A DNA stretch of 64,000 nt from Dyadobacter sp. CY347 (GTDB lineage: Bacteria > Bacteroidota > Bacteroidia > Cytophagales > Spirosomataceae). Shown here piece by piece: positions 63,801 through 64,000 of this stretch. The stretch lies in NCBI RefSeq assembly GCF_021502655.1, contig NZ_JAKFFT010000002.1, positions 372,001 to 436,000 on the forward strand, given 5' to 3'. Every line of letters begins with the position of its first letter. The first letter of the stretch is position 1. The position numbers and the translations under genes were made by a program. A model generated the notes under the pieces. The model saw nothing but the letters and a program-made list of their open reading frames with translations, made no database searches and was not told the origin of the DNA.

Positions 63801-64000
63801 CCTGGCCTAATGCCGTTACAACCACTTCCTGCAACTGGCTTACATCATTCTTAAGCGAAATGTTAATGTTGGTCTGACTTCCTACAACGGCTTCCTGAGT
63901 CTGGAAACCGATAAAACTAAACACCAATGTAGAGCCTGATTCTGCATTAATCGAATAAGCTCCCTGCGCATCTGTGGTAGTACCGCGATTAGTACCTTTC
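60856..64000 (-). CDS. SusC/RagA-family TonB-dependent transporter (partial, N-terminus beyond window)
   Basis: The frame stays open to the end of the window, so the signal peptide is cut off; at least 1047 residues are visible. The first visible residues are the end of the carboxypeptidase-D-like domain (TDAQGAYSINA, LVFSFIGFQTQE). The TonB-box-like EVVVTALG, the plug (VLKGAAATALYGSRASNGVILITTKQG) and a 22-stranded barrel follow, ending in VKFRF. A TTG at 63927 is an internal codon, not the start. It forms an operon with the SusD gene 8 bp behind. The substrate is unknown. Confidence 0.94.
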   Translation of the reverse strand, partial: KGTNRGTTTDAQGAYSINAESGSTLVFSFIGFQTQEAVVGSQTNINISLKNDVSQLQEVVVTALGQERKRNELVYAAQQVNAEQITQARNPSVMNALAGKVAGLDIKTNNNMGGSTSAVIRGFKSITGNNQALWVIDGVPVSNANTNTSDQQTGRAGTDYGNAAADINPDNIASVNVLKGAAATALYGSRASNGVILITTKQGRKNSFDVVVNSGVTWGKIDKSTFVKYQKEYGAGYDGDGAKTRFYRGNLGSGEGNITLFDADASFGPKFDPNVMVYQWDALDPSSPNYQKMTPWVAAANGPDKFYETGVNSNQSVSITGGGDNSTFKVGYTRNDEKGVLPNSKLGKNLFNFSASFDLSKKLSVQANANYSQIKGLGRYGTGYDGKNPNQQFRQWFQTNVDLLEQKDAYFRNEQNVTWNWASPTRPFDTNGPIYSENPYYSRYQNYSNDTRDNFFGYAQAIYKLAPWVDITGRFAYNGTQDFQEERIAFNSSSPAEYSRYNRGFNETNLDVIVNFRKAITKDINFSGLAGGSMRRSKLNAIRAKTNGGMVVPGLYSLLNSINAIEAPSETYQRIGVDGIYAQASFGYKDLVNLDLTARQDKSSTLPKDNNTYFYPAIGANFNFSNLPGFKFDWLTMGKLSANYAEVGNDAPWGSVLDVYDKPTGIGSTPYFTLRNTKNNPNLKSERTKSYEFGLETAFLNDRVGFNFTYYRSQTLDQVLPVSVSAATGFAFKYINSGEVQNKGIEISAYVTPIKTADFSWTVSANFARNRNEVISLYEGVTNVPVANLQGGVSLNAAVGQPFGIIRGTNFEYHKDNGQKIVRSNGTYAATASAAEIIGNPNPDWIGGISNNLKFKSLSLSFLLDIRHGGDVWSLDQWYGEGTGMYPITAGVNELGNPKRDPAYNYDKDGKRLGLTDRPGGVLFPGVKADGSPNDIRAENSDGNGNTAYGYPTNPPRAMYIYDASYIKLREVALTYSLPQDFVAKLRAFKGIDVSVIGRNLWIIHKNMDFQDPEEGLGSGLLNGAGGYQSGAYPAVRSYGFNVKFRF

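Noticed and set aside
63925..63927. TTG at 63927 as the start of the second SusC gene
   Set aside because: The frame continues upstream to the window end with the conserved carboxypeptidase-D-like sequence, so the real start is beyond 64000.

Overview
This window looks like a chromosome segment of a Gram-negative Bacteroidetes bacterium, most likely from the Cytophagales (a Dyadobacter/Spirosoma-like genome; the genus is a guess). The evidence is two tandem SusC/SusD outer-membrane uptake pairs, a TamL-type Omp85 lipoprotein, a Bacteroidetes-type ParE, the gene order miaB / sigma-54 activator / lptE / TPR protein / secG, several promoter-like TAnnTTTG boxes, few Shine-Dalgarno sequences, and rho-independent terminators shared by convergent genes. 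No rRNA, tRNA, CRISPR array, transposase or phage gene was seen. All full-length genes look intact.

Layout. 1-2932 (-): the end of a capsule/exopolysaccharide export locus, with a Wzz-like chain-length protein (cut by the window edge) and a large SLBB export protein. 3202-6246 (+): parE and pheA. 6304-9778 (-): a membrane-anchored 720-aa protein of unknown function, a beta-barrel protein and a DUF4136 lipoprotein. 9965-12779 (+): a DinB-like protein and an OmpR/EnvZ-type two-component pair. 12933-16679 (-): an MscS channel, a DUF1460 cell-wall hydrolase and a cytoplasmic GH13 amylase. 17042-19809: a TPR protein and an orphan receiver protein. 20089-25643 (+): a YtxH protein, a small unknown protein, rpoN, an NtrC-type activator and a REC-PAS-histidine kinase, which together form a sigma-54 control locus.

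25804-34566 (-) reads as one long transcription unit: App1-type lipid phosphatase, response regulator, histidine kinase, then a TolC / membrane-fusion / CzcA-type RND heavy-metal efflux system. A diacylglycerol-kinase-like gene is divergent from it (34612), followed by an esterase and a GntP gluconate-type permease. 38288-42326 holds sucC, lolD and groES-groEL. 43334-47863 (-) is the miaB-to-secG operon, whose second gene is a sigma-54 activator without a receiver domain. 48001-53368 holds tamL, a TrmH/SpoU methyltransferase, a YhhQ-type transporter and an AlaA-type aminotransferase. 53491-64000 (-) holds two SusC/SusD units, the second cut by the window end.

Themes. Envelope building and stress dominate: LPS and lipoprotein transport, TamL, capsule export, efflux, MscS and GroEL. 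Sigma-54 appears as rpoN plus two activators, and a well-spaced -24/-12 promoter candidate lies upstream of groES. Two hairpin-forming repeat elements sit between convergent genes (25711-25789 and 38068-38231). The second is a composite whose arms carry matching GC-rich insertions.
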